Shown here in pieces: positions 11,647 through 22,000 of a stretch of 64,000 bases of DNA. The position numbers and the translations under genes are program-made. Origin of the DNA: Hyalella azteca. Its lineage: Eukaryota > Arthropoda > Malacostraca > Amphipoda > Hyalellidae. Within the stretch, counting starts at the first letter, position 1, and the number at the start of each line of letters is the position of its first letter. The stretch spans positions 62,001-126,000 of the forward strand of contig NW_025941696.1 in assembly GCF_000764305.2 (NCBI RefSeq), given 5' to 3'. The notes below the pieces were generated by a model. The model had not been told where the DNA came from and did not search any database. It worked only from the letters and a program-made list of their open reading frames with translations.

Positions 11647-12589
11647 TTATTGAAACCTCAAATTGCTTGTCATGACCGAATAAAATGATGGAATAAAATG
11701 TCCACGAGAAGAAGACTTAGAGGTTCGCATTTCAGGCATCAATTGATGCAGGTATATTTCATGTAGTTATTTATCTATTACAGACGAGCAACAAATCAAT
11801 GAGCAGTTTTTATTTTCAGAGTTAATTCAGACAAAATTTCTGGGCTTAGATCTCAAAGATTTTTAGCATAAATTCTACGACTACAATTTTACATAAAATT
11901 TGCAATATTTCACTATTAAATATATACTCCAAAGTCAACGAAGGGCTCGACTCATTATTCAAATGTGTTCAGAAAAGCTGCGAAGAGTCTATTCAACGCA
12001 CTCATTCAGCGCCATACGTCACACTCACAACGTCAAATTGCCAAGTACATATTTTTGCAGCATCATATTTTCCAGATCGTTAGTTACAGTTAACACAACA
12101 GCGTTCGATTCCCATCGCCGATCGACCATCTGGAGGCCATCAGACTCCGGAGACCGCGCTGTTCTGCTGAAGGAATTTGCGGCGGTCATCTGTAGCCTTA
12201 AGTATCTGACTCACGCAACACCTAATGTATGGCCGGTCCGCTGCCTGCTCTCAACGCATAAACCAAGTCGTGGAAGTTCTTAAATGGAGCGTAAAATGTC
12301 CTGCTCTGGAGGCGCAATATGCAGTTTATAACCCAGTCGTAGTCAGTTGAGTGGCACGTTCGTGGGATAGAAATAACAGCAGCAAACTGTAACGATTACA
12401 ATTTTTTATGGATTGTAATGACACTAAATTTGCTTTTATACTGTTATTAAAAAGAATTTCTGCGAGATCTAAGATTCAAATTCATATATTCGCTTATTTA
12501 AATTACTCGCTTAATACACATGCTTTGTTTGTTCATTTACCTGCCTGAATTTTGCTTAATTAATCTACCATGTTATCGGAGCATCATAT
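11647..12589. other. Spacer, GC-richer patch at 12.1-12.3 kb
   Basis: The patch at 12090-12280 is open in several frames and contains GTTCGATTCCC, a B-box-like string. No A box or cloverleaf could be fitted around it. No gene is called. Confidence 0.4.
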
Positions 12590-13126
12590 ATGTCTTTACG
12601 CAAGCAAGGAATGTATAGTTGCTGCGCTAGCATATTTATAGTTGCGTCTATCCACGAGTCCCTACACGTATCATTTCACATTTCCCTCCACACATTTCTC
12701 CGCGTGTTCCTCCGTATGTCCTTCCGTGTGACCCTCAGCGTGTCCCTCCGCGTGTTCCTCCGCGTGTCCCTCCGCGTGTTCCTCCGTATGTCCCTCCGTG
12801 TGTTCATACACATGCCCCTTCCACGCGCCCCTTCACGCGTCTTTCCACGTGGCGCAGCCGACACTCAAAATGGCCTGTTTTTGAAGCCGCCTTCGAGACA
12901 AACGGAGGTCTGGACAACTCAATTTCCTGCGTCACTCACTCGCATTTTTGGCATGCAAGTCCCGAGGGAGAATCGCTCACGTACGACAGCAGAAACAAGA
13001 TTAGGTTTTCTCGTTCTTCTTCGGTGGCTTACCGATCGTGCACTCAGTTTTTGCATCCACCAAGTCCGGATGAAAGTAGAATTTTTCGTCTCCGAAGACT
13101 TGGTTTGGAACAGTCAGAGGAAATGA
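12590..13126 (+). CDS. Open frame with in-frame 12-bp repeats, unknown
   Basis: A 178-codon plus-strand frame opens with ATG at 12590. Its first third is built on 12-bp units such as CTCCGCGTGTTC, giving repeated SLRVFLRV-type tetrapeptides. Because 12 is a multiple of three, the array keeps the frame. About 90 further codons after the array remain open and non-repetitive, ending in a TGA. No domain is recognised. The opposite strand is also open through the array only. This could be a repeat-bearing exon, a lineage-specific gene or a long chance frame. Confidence 0.25.
   Translation: MSLRKQGMYSCCASIFIVASIHESLHVSFHISLHTFLRVFLRMSFRVTLSVSLRVFLRVSLRVFLRMSLRVFIHMPLPRAPSRVFPRGAADTQNGLFLKPPSRQTEVWTTQFPASLTRIFGMQVPRENRSRTTAETRLGFLVLLRWLTDRALSFCIHQVRMKVEFFVSEDLVWNSQRK
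12681..12850. repeat. 12-bp minisatellite (TCCCTCCGCGTG type)
   Basis: About thirteen degenerate 12-bp units, cleanest at 12740-12810 where CCTCCGCGTGTT and CCTCCGCGTGTC alternate. That alternation suggests a 24-bp dimer. Confidence 0.92.
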
Positions 13127-13791
13127 ATGATTATTCATTGAATAACATTTACCTAGAAATGATAAAAATATCGAACATTTATGACCTGTAACATCCAAAA
13201 ATGTACTTGACCACGTTTTGAATTTTTATTTATGTAAAGAATATAATACGCACAAATTTTTCCAGAAAAATAATAAGTTACGCTCTATATATAATAATGC
13301 TGTGACATTGTTAAATGTACTTCCTTAAGCCAAGGTATTCGATAAACCCTCGAATATGAAAGCCAATTCATCGCAATCAAATCCATCAATCTTTTATGCA
13401 TTAGATTTCTCAAAAATAAACCCTGGCCACAATCGGGGCGAACACTTTTCATTGCGAAGCACGGAATGTACTAGTTGTCTTTAATTATACTTTATTTCTA
13501 AATTATTGCTTTTTTCGTCAAAGTTTTTAATCATTACAGTCTGTGAAAAAAATCGATTCATATAGACGGCGACAGCTAAATGCCTGCTAATGCATTTCAT
13601 AAGCAATTGAGTGCTTCACGAATTTTGAATTAAAGAGAGCTCCGAAGTACAGCTCACGTTCGCCTCATACATATGGACTGAAGAGTGACAGGTCATGCCT
13701 GTAAACTCAAGACATTATGAAGCTGGTCGATATTACGCGGTACATCAGCGCAACTTTTGTAGCTTTTTTAGGGAAGCTGTGATCGTGATAT
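13127..13791. other. AT-rich spacer, nothing supported
   Basis: No gene or repeat array could be supported here. Confidence 0.5.
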
Positions 13792-13984
13792 TCAGTTATG
13801 TTCCTTGTAAGGCAAGAGTCTGCGCGTCACGGCCGCTCGATCCATCGCCACTTCGAGCATCGACCTGACGGTCTTCAAGATCGACCGCTCGATCGATTTA
13901 TTCGCCGCGCCGTTAGATAACAAATATTCCCACACTAGTCGATGATCCGGGAAATTCCTCTTGATATGGTCGTTAGCAACGTAA
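13792..13984 (-). CDS. Candidate terminal exon, helical protein end
   Basis: Reading the minus strand, an acceptor-like TCTAGAAGATGCAG precedes one base of a split codon, 63 open codons and a TGA. The translation is evenly mixed and looks helical, for example VWEYLLSNGAANK (residues 18-30) and SILKTVRSMLEVAMDRA (34-50), closing with a basic LLPYKEHN. The plus strand over the same DNA is open for a shorter stretch, so the strand choice is not certain. The DNA has many CGATCG-type palindromes. No family is recognised. Confidence 0.3.
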
Positions 13985-14539
13985 CTGCATCTTCTAGAAC
14001 ATCAGGTTGAGCGGAAATAATTTCTTTTAGATATAAATACATTTTTAGAACGTTTACGAACGCTCAGAGTAACTTTCAATAGCGTGACAAAGTCTGCCAC
14101 GTGCTCAGTGAAACACCCTTCTTATGTCTTTCCAGAATATTGAAGTTTGATAATCATTATTAAGAAAGAAACAAACATTTGTGTTCTGGCATTCTAAATA
14201 CATATTGCTTATAATTAACGACTCATACCAAACACCGTTTCTCTCCCATGTAGAATAATGAAGATAACCTCACCTATAAGAAGTTTTTCCTGAAATATTT
14301 GCAAACAATTTATTCACAAATTAAAAAATTTCTGCCCCAGAATTGGAAAAGTTCGTTGATTACAAGCACGAAGTCATTCCCTTATTACACGCATGAAGTT
14401 TCCGTATCACACTGACACAATGTGCCTTATTTCATGCACAATGTACGTAGCTAATTAATGCCTAAAATTAGCGTAATTTTTCTTTATCCTAGCGTTACTT
14501 CAAGAAGTCAAGCAAACATGACTCCTGTCACAGCAACAG

Positions 14540-14806
14540 CCGATGCATAGCCGCATGAGCGGTATGCCTCTGTATCTATTGTCAATTAGTCATGAAAGCG
14601 GCAGATGTATAGTCATATAGCGGCATATGCATAGTGCATGGCAAACTCCCAATGTATAATCAAGCAGGCACTTGAGGTATAATCATACAACTACATCTGT
14701 ATTAAGAGTATCGGTCATACATGCTGTATGACCGATACATGGTCATAAAGCAGCCTATATGTATGGTCATACAATTGCATATGCATGACTATCAAGTGGC
14801 ATCGCA
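14540..14806. repeat. Degenerate GCATATGCATAGTCAT minisatellite
   Basis: Degenerate units of about 22 bp built on ATGCATAGTCATATAGCGGC, with spacer sequence between some of them. The last units match the 41-bp array at 34912-35195 (shared AGTCAT, GCATATGCA and TCAAGTGGC), so the two loci look related. A perfect 14-bp-arm hairpin lies at 14708-14738. Confidence 0.7.
14708..14738. repeat. Perfect inverted repeat, 14-bp arms, 3-base loop
   Basis: GTATCGGTCATACA at 14708-14721, the loop TGC, then its exact reverse complement at 14725-14738. It lies inside the degenerate minisatellite and probably arose from two units in opposite orientation. Confidence 0.95.
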
Positions 14807-15930
14807 TGCATGATGATGCGTTTGGCAGGCGGTAGCCAGCAAGTTTATGGCGCCCAATTCCTCACACCGATTAAATATATAAAGCAGTGTCCATAAGGTC
14901 TTCGAATTACCGGCTATAAGAGGTATAATATTTATTGGATCCAGAGAAAATGGGAGTTGATGGTTGTGGCTTCTGAGTTTTGCTTGAGATTCGGGCTTTT
15001 CCAGGAACTCAATGTCATCAAATTCTCTCTCAGCTCAGACTCCATGGCAAATGGAAGTTCTTGTCGTGAGAAATAAATGAAAAACAGAAAATGTAATGCT
15101 GGGCAAGAAAGCTGAACGGTATTTATCATCTGCCTGCATGAGACCGTTGAGGGAAGGAGACCATTTAGAAGACAATTATAAAGCCTATTTGACTTTTAAT
15201 TTAGTCGTTCTAAGCTAGAAGAGAAGAAAATTATTGCGCCTCAGTTATATATTTTGTAAACATCAAAATACAGTATTTTTATCACGTAAATCGTTTTCTT
15301 CCGTTTATTGCATTTCTTATTAAGGTTCCGCAATGTTATCGAAGTTTTTGGTTTTACAAATTGTTGGGAATTTGAATAGCAATTCTTGTATGATGACCTG
15401 CCATAGCTACTTAAAGTACCGTACACTGCCATTTTGTAACAGCAATACCTGCGTCATGTAATGCTTGTACTGATGTAGAGTAATACTTACGTCAGGGGAG
15501 CCAGCACGCCACGGTCATCAATAGCGCAGACTATTACCCCTACTCTGAAATAACCTCCATTACGGCAAAACAATGAAAGTTCCTCATTTATCAGGCCTCT
15601 GAAACACTAGAATGCTACACTTGTATGCTCCTACATAGTCATTAGTGCGTCGAACTCACAGTTTTGGCGCTTTCAAACGATGTCATTGCACGAATTACAT
15701 GACAAAACGGTAACAAGACCGAGTGTTTTGGACGGGATTAAGCACAGGTGGGATACAGAAATACATCGATGAAAAATGAGCACATTAACCAAGCACTCGA
15801 AATCTGTATGCCACATATTTGACGTTTAATGCAAGGCATTAGAGGAGTAGGTTTAGACTTGTATAATCTTCTTATTCGTCTTTTCAATGACTCGAACTAA
15901 GTTTCTAGCTGGCGCCGGGAGATCAAACAG
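14807..15930. other. AT-rich spacer, nothing supported
   Basis: Short frames on the minus strand at 14932-15129 and 15241-15432 have no recognisable features. Confidence 0.5.
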
Positions 15931-16300
15931 TAGGTTACCAAAAGACATTTTAATAGTTTGCAACGTTTCGAAAATACAACTTTCATTATCAAGCTGGAGA
16001 TGGTTTTACAACATTTGAAATTGAATTTGAATAAGAAGATTATTAATAAGAAGCATGCTCTGGTCTTCAATCAAACTTGCATAAAAGAAAAGCTTCTGCC
16101 GAATTATACCGACTTGTATAATGTGCAGCTAGCTGGAAGACATCCCGCTATTTTAAAGTTTCATCAGACAAACTTTTGCCTAGTGAATAAAATTTTACAG
16201 CTAGCAATCGAAAAGCATTCTGGCAAAAAAAACATTGTTCTTTTCTTGAGAATTTTTTCCTTGCAGAAAACCTCAAGAAATATAATTACTAAAAGCTAAG
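15931..16300 (+). mobile_element. Penelope-like element fragment, terminal repeat and ORF start
   Basis: Positions 15931-16020 match the terminal region of the Penelope-like element at 45052-45165: GACATTTTA, then ACGTTTCG, then CATTATCAAG, then GGTTTTACAAC. Downstream in the same orientation, a frame continuous to 16299 contains FNQTCIKEKLLPNYTDLY (residues 37-54 counted from 15958). This resembles the conserved start of Penelope-like ORFs, with F...C and a LLP motif. The frame ends soon after and no reverse transcriptase follows, so this is a short 5' remnant. The terminal match is seen directly; the N-terminal assignment rests on family knowledge. Confidence 0.6.
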
Positions 16301-16330
16301 CTTAAACATAACCGTGAACATCCGCTTAAA

Positions 16331-16366
16331 CATCCGTGTAAAGAACATATTTTCTTTACACGGATG
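16331..16366. repeat. Perfect hairpin, 15-bp arms, 6-base loop
   Basis: CATCCGTGTAAAGAA at 16331-16345 is the exact reverse complement of 16352-16366. The loop is CATATT. It lies about 30 bp beyond the Penelope-like fragment. No T-run follows to suggest termination. Confidence 0.95.
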
Positions 16367-16503
16367 CTCCCATAGCAAATAATTAATATTTAGCATATAA
16401 GCGTAAAATTGAGGAAACCCTAAATGTTATGCATAAATAAAGCTGTCGCTTATGATTAAAACTCAAGCACACTTTCCGAACCAAGAAACTTCTTGGCCTG
16501 CAG

Positions 16504-16661
16504 CGGGAACATTCCTCAAGTCCAGCAGCAATCAAATACTAGTTAATGATTCTTTAAATACTGATTCATCAGAAGATGATGATGATGACTTCAAACAATA
16601 CTGGTCGAATGCAGATGTGGTCCTCGAATCAACGATTTTTGTAGAATCATACGATCGCTAA
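16504..16661 (+). CDS. Candidate terminal exon with acidic tail
   Basis: A good acceptor (AACTTCTTGGCCTGCAG, pyrimidine-rich) precedes two bases of a split codon, 51 open codons and a TAA. The translation starts GTFLKSSSNQ, has an acidic run (SSEDDDDDF, residues 21-29), then QYWSNADVV, and ends ESYDR. This composition suits the cytoplasmic or regulatory C-terminus of a protein. No family is recognised. The frame is also open some way upstream of the acceptor, which weakens the border. The transmembrane exon at 9812 lies on the same strand but its end phase does not fit directly. Confidence 0.33.
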
Positions 16662-18486
16662 TTTTTTTTCGAGATATTGCAGTCTGAAGTTCGTACTATT
16701 CGGAGTCAACGTTCGCGCTCACTTCAGCCAACGACAGGTTGGACATAATTTTTCCCGTACGTGAACATTGATTAGGACGTCTCATGGTACCAGCCATTGT
16801 CCCAGATGAAGCAATTACCCCAGCTTGGTGAGGACATCAACTCGCCACCCCAAAAAATGACTTTATATGGGTAGCAATTTGCACGCGTGGCTCCTCGAGC
16901 TTCTTGTGATGGAACCCAGGCAAGGATGGATCGGTCTATCGCTGGCATCGTGCGACAATGACTACTGAATTTATGCCCGCAATGTGCCCCATGTAATCAA
17001 AGATAATATATCAAAGTAGCACTGAAGAGTTAAGATTTTCTGGAATACAAGCTCTTAAATATTTTTTATCCGTCATTTATCAAAGTATTTTCAAGATTTT
17101 TTGCAGTGAAATATAAGATAATTGTAGTTGTCGGAAGCATGCTAATTTCACGAATGCAGACAGCAGGTGAGATTAAAAACAAGTCATTAGAATTTTTTTT
17201 TCATTCTTGAATAATTTGAGTACCTACCTTAATGAAATTTCCAGTCATTAAACATAATATAAATGAAAATGTTGCTAAACATGCCTGAACCCGTTGAGAT
17301 CAATGCAAGCAAGCGTCATGCATCAACAAGTTCACTTCTGTGAAAAACAACAGCGCAGGCCTGAAGAAAATCGCTGCTGCGCTGGATTAAGCAGCCATTT
17401 GTTGCTTGCCATGACCATACAAATCTCGGCACTTTCAATCCTTCTTCGGCGATTTTTTCCATCGAATTTCGTAAGAAATAACAGCCAAAGTGAGATAAAT
17501 AAGTGCGTTGGAAGAAGACCTGTCCAGTGAAAACAGAAGCGGATGCGCACTTTCGGGAGTGTTGGTTCATGTATGACTCGGATGCCAAAAATTGGACGCT
17601 GAGTTCACAAAAGTGAAATTCAAAGGTCGATGTGCGATCTTGCCAAGAATTTGGAGAGGGAAATGCATGGCAGACGATGACTATGAAATATTCCATGTCA
17701 TCTTGTTGTGGATGCGAGTATACTTAGAGCGGACAATAGTTTAAAAACATGCTACGAAGTACTCTGGAATAGATGAAATATTTAGTACTCGTTTACTCTT
17801 GGTGAAATTATTTCACTTAACAATGGAAAAAAGAATTCCGGTTCTTTCTGATTCAAAAAATGACAAAACTAGTGAATAATTGTAATCGGAGGATAGTTAA
17901 ATAAGAATTAATAATAAGAGTTCTGTGGGTGAAATATCAACATAACTGACAATTTTACTTCATACACATTGTTTATTCCTTTATATTTTCAGATTAATAA
18001 ATGCGTTGCCAATGCTGGCAAATATTGGACACTCAGCAAGATATCCTCAGGTAATCCTTAGTTTTATCAGAGGATTACTTTTATCCATATGGATCTCAAC
18101 CCTTTAACTACAGAGAAGAAAGAATAAAGACTGCATGAACTTGTCGAGGATTAGTCGTGATCGATGCATTAATTTAAACAAAAAATTTTGAAATGAGACA
18201 GTGGTTAAATAACTAATTAGAAAATATTCTATCCGAAAGTGAATAGTAGTGTAAATGATCCACAAGTAAATATTAATAATAATAATAAAGATATTCAGAG
18301 GAACATTATGAACGTTTACACACAGACATCATAGATGAGGCGACAGCGATGAGGCCTAGATTTCAGGCCGATGTTCGCCTTAGAAATTGACGACAGAAGT
18401 CGCGTCACTCCAAGCAGTGACTGGCCTGAATGTGGCGTAACTTTCATAGTTCGCAGTACCGTGACCTGGTGGTAGCTGTACGGACT
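16662..18486. other. Spacer, nothing supported
   Basis: AT-rich sequence. Overlapping open frames on both strands at 17294-17696 lie in GC-richer DNA, but none stands out as coding. Confidence 0.45.
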
Positions 18487-19130
18487 GTGTCACGGGAGAC
18501 GATGTACGTGTCACGGGGAGACGAGGCACGAGTCACGGGGAGACGAGGCACGTGTCACGGGGAGACGATGCACGTGTCACGGGGAAACGATGCACGTGTC
18601 ACGGGGAGGCGAGGTACGTGTCACGGGGAGACGATGCACGTGTCACGGGGAGACGATGCACGAGTCACGGGGAGACGAGGCACGTGTCACGGGGAGACGA
18701 GGCAAGTGTCACGGGGAGACGAGGCACGTGTCACGGGGAGACGATGCACGTGTCACGGGGAGACGATGCACGTGTCACAGGGAGACGAGGCAAGTGTCAC
18801 GGGGAGACGAGGCAAGTGTCACGGGGAGAGTCACGGGGAGACGATGCACGTGTCACGGGGAGACGAGGCAAGTGTCACGGGGAGACGAGGCACGTGTCAC
18901 GGGGAGACGATTTACGTGTCACGGGGAGACGAGGTACGTGTCACGGGGAGACGATGCACGTGTCACGGGGAGACGATGCACGTGTCACGGGAAGACGATG
19001 CACGTGTCACGGGGAGACGATGCAAGTGTCACAAGTAGACGATGTACGTGTCACGGGGAGACGACGCACATGTCACGGGGAGACGATGCACGTGTAGCGA
19101 GGAGACGATGATCATATGTCACGGGGAGAC
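18487..19130. repeat. 22-bp minisatellite with CACGTG sites, ~30 units
   Basis: About thirty head-to-tail units of GTGTCACGGGGAGACGATGC plus AC, 22 bp each. One is truncated to about 14 bp near 18820, and the last few decay. Units differ mainly at GATG versus GAGG and at the final CAC, CAA or TAC. Where a CAC end meets a GTG start, the junction makes CACGTG; I count about 14. Since 22 leaves remainder 1 on division by three and the unit has no stops, all three plus-strand frames are open for 170-200 codons. That is not evidence of a protein. Confidence 0.97.
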
Positions 19131-20297
19131 GAACAAATCGCACGCGTGAAGTCCCAGCAAAAAGTTAAGCAAATATTCCCGCAATTTGCGTACAATATCC
19201 CGGCAAGTGCGGCAGAGAAAGTGGCATGTCTTATGCAGCTTCGTGTTCTCCGTGATAATAAGTCTAAAAGTTCAGCGCCAATTGCCGATCTCGGAAGTTG
19301 GACTGGGATTTAATGTCTAATAATTTGACGACGTACGTGGAGGTCGCTCCGCAGACTGCTTTCTAGGTTACAGCATCCACGGCTTTTATCGTCTTATGGC
19401 TTCTTGCTTTTTCTTGCGGCCTCATTTGTTGTTCGTGCATAACTGAATATCGTCGGCCAATTAAAAAAGAAAGGAACACTTAAAATTAAATCCTGCGTAC
19501 CGAAAGGTTCATAAATTTCTACTATAATGTTTTCAAATGATGACTCAATTGCATATTCACTGCAGTCCAAACATTACGTAGCGGAAAACTATGGATATGG
19601 GAGGCGGAAAATTAACGCTGTCATATTTCCCCTCTAATTTTCAATTCGATCAACATCTAGCAAAGTCTGATGATTACTTCCACATTCATTTAAAATTTCC
19701 TGTCAAAGTATGTTAAAAATTGTTTTGATGCTTAAGCGGTCACATTTATTTACTTATTAGCTTAAATAGGTATGATCGCTATAGCTAAATTTCAATGAAA
19801 TTTACTCCGGTTGTGCTAGATACTTACTTAAAATTCCTTACAAATTTAGATATTCACTGTTATATAATTATAATACATTCTAATTTTATTTCGTGGGATA
19901 TTTCGTCGCAGTTGGAAATTTGTTCAGAGGATGGATAATGCGTAGTAGTTCGACGCATGTTCAGACGAAAATTTAGTCTTATAACAGTTTGTAATATGTT
20001 GTGGAGTTTTCATATTATTTCATGGTTCTAAAACTAATTCAAGCGAGTAAATATTATGTGCCAATGAGCAACTTTTCAAGATGACGGAATAATCCGTCCG
20101 ATTGCAAAATCAGTTCAAAAGAGCAAATATTTAAAGATAATTCAACTCTTTTTTCGTTGAAAACTCTTCAGCTATATTTTGAGCAGAATGGTCCACCCGA
20201 GTTAACGCTGCAGCAGAAACGAAGATTGCAACTGCAGAGAAAAGCAAAGGCTTTTATAAGGCTTTTGAGTCTGGCCCCGATGGTGTTCCAAATTATG
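19131..20297. other. AT-rich spacer, nothing supported
   Basis: The array's frame runs on about 60 codons to 19313 and then stops. The rest is AT-rich with no supported feature. Confidence 0.5.
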
Positions 20298-20366
20298 CCT
20301 CGCTAAGGTGCCCAGGAATGCCTAGCTCAGCTGCCCAGAATTGCCTTGCTCAGCTGCCCAGTAATG
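20298..20366. repeat. 23-bp tandem repeat, three units
   Basis: Three diverged 23-bp units of the form CCTNGCTCAGCTGCCCAGNA plus ATG. The later two carry CAGCTG. Confidence 0.85.
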
Positions 20367-20483
20367 CTAGAAATGCTGCCGCGCGTCTATCGAACTAACG
20401 ACATCTATTTACTCTATCCTTAGTATCCTTAGTATTTGTTTGGGACACAGCAGTCCCAGGCCACGATGGATCGCCGCCTCTGA

Positions 20484-20837
20484 TTATCGTTCATCCGCCC
20501 TCATTTGGGCCACCTGATGCACGATGCTGTTGCTTGCTTCTCGCCGCTGGTAGTGTTGCAGGGGACTGCGGTCAAGGGTCGGGGTAGGCGGAGTACAGTG
20601 TCGGGCAGCAGTGAGGGATGCGGGGGAGGAAGTAGAGGGAGCGAGGGGAGTTGAGGGTAGCCGCGTCTTAGTCGAACAGAGAGACCCATTCATGGTAGGC
20701 CTTCTTCTCTCAGACGCTCGAACTGTTTGCACACTCTGCCGAATTCTTGCCGAATCACTCAGTGCCGAATTTTCGACACTCGATGGCAGCTTTTTGGTAT
20801 ACTTAATATCGGCCTCTGCTTTGAAGTGAACATAACC
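20484..20837 (-). CDS. Candidate terminal exon, Ser/Pro/Thr-rich tail
   Basis: On the minus strand, a clear acceptor (TTGGTTTCATTAACAG) is followed in phase 0 by 117 open codons and a TAA. The translation begins GYVHFKAEADIKYTKKLPSS. A stretch with several Ser and Arg follows (to residue 46), then a Pro/Ser/Thr-rich low-complexity region (about 58-92), then HYQRREASNSIVHQVAQM near the end. This looks like a cytoplasmic tail or a disordered C-terminal region. An internal CAG/GTGGCC could serve as a weak donor after residue 108. The family is not recognised. GC content is well above the surroundings. Confidence 0.42.
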   Translation of the reverse strand, partial: GYVHFKAEADIKYTKKLPSSVENSALSDSARIRQSVQTVRASERRRPTMNGSLCSTKTRLPSTPLAPSTSSPASLTAARHCTPPTPTLDRSPLQHYQRREASNSIVHQVAQMRADER

Positions 20838-21947
20838 CTGTTAATGAAACCAATAGAATGGGCACCATGAACGATTGAGATGACTTTCACAGATTCATCC
20901 ATTGTTTTCGGTAGGGCCGAAATTCCGACCTTTCTCGTATTTCTTATTGTAAGCTCACGACCACAGCTTCGCTAGACTGAACGTCGCATTCTGAACTATT
21001 TTAATTTCTTTGACACTATGTCAGCTCCTGGATCCGACTCAAAGCGGCTCCAAATCTAACCTACATTTTCTATGAACGCAGATATATTCAGTTTCAAATT
21101 ATATAAGATTAGTTGGCTATTAAATTTATATATAAGTTGGAAGGAAAATATTCTAATGCTCCCCATTTTTCCTTTCACGGGAAGTTATGTCACGAGACAT
21201 GTATGAGAGTTAAAAGTTTGCCCATTAATTTTGCTTATTCTTGGACCATTGATGGATTTTTGGATTAATTTCAGTCCTAGATTCCTAGCTGCCTGGAGCT
21301 TTATTCGGATATGTGAATATATATGAACACACTCATCATATGTTGATTTTTACAACCTAATCTGGCAAAATCATTAGCGCTATTGGACCATGTAATCAAG
21401 ACTTATGATCAGCACTGAAACAAAACCAAGACATCATCAAATAATATTAGTTCATCTCATTATTATTATGGAACAAAAATCATATCATTACCAATACCTT
21501 TACCAGCACCATAATGAACTAAATTTTCATAATTACTGCGACTGATTCTCATGATTTGCCAACTTTTCATCACCTTGCCTAACCATTGGCATTTTGCTTC
21601 TAATTTTGATCAGCACAACAATTAGGCTGGCAACTGGAGTGAGGCGAAGCGGTCGCTGATTCTCGTGAGAGAATCGAGACTGGGTCATTTGGCCGCCAAT
21701 CTCCGCATCTGACCACGCAAATGTTCAATAAATCCGCTCATAACATGAGCGATATTAGGAATTTTATCCAGCATTCTGTTTCTAACTCTTGGGAACAGAA
21801 CTCTGTCTTGGTAGAACAGCAAAAAATTTCATGTAACCCAGTGTTAGGCTTCAAGCAAACAAGCTGGATGCATAATTATTGTAAAACGAATGTATTTTTT
21901 TTTTAAATTCCCCCCTCGTAGTTATGGGTCTCTTTATCTTATTTTGT
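20838..21947. other. AT-rich spacer, nothing supported
   Basis: A 7-bp hairpin (GATTCTC, GTGA, GAGAATC) near 21660 is too small to interpret. No gene is supported. Confidence 0.45.
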
Positions 21948-22000
21948 GAGTTCTGAAATTGAAAACTGATGAGAGTTCTGAAATTGAAAACTGTTATGAG
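21948..22000. repeat. 25-bp direct duplication
   Basis: Two adjacent copies of GAGTTCTGAAATTGAAAACT plus about five bases, nearly identical. Confidence 0.9.

Noticed and set aside
12090..12140. Possible tRNA, from GTTCGATTCCC
   Set aside because: No A box, no acceptor stem and no cloverleaf could be fitted on either strand.
18430..19111. Three overlapping 170-200 codon open frames
   Set aside because: All three come from one stop-free 22-bp repeat whose length is not a multiple of three; this is expected without selection.
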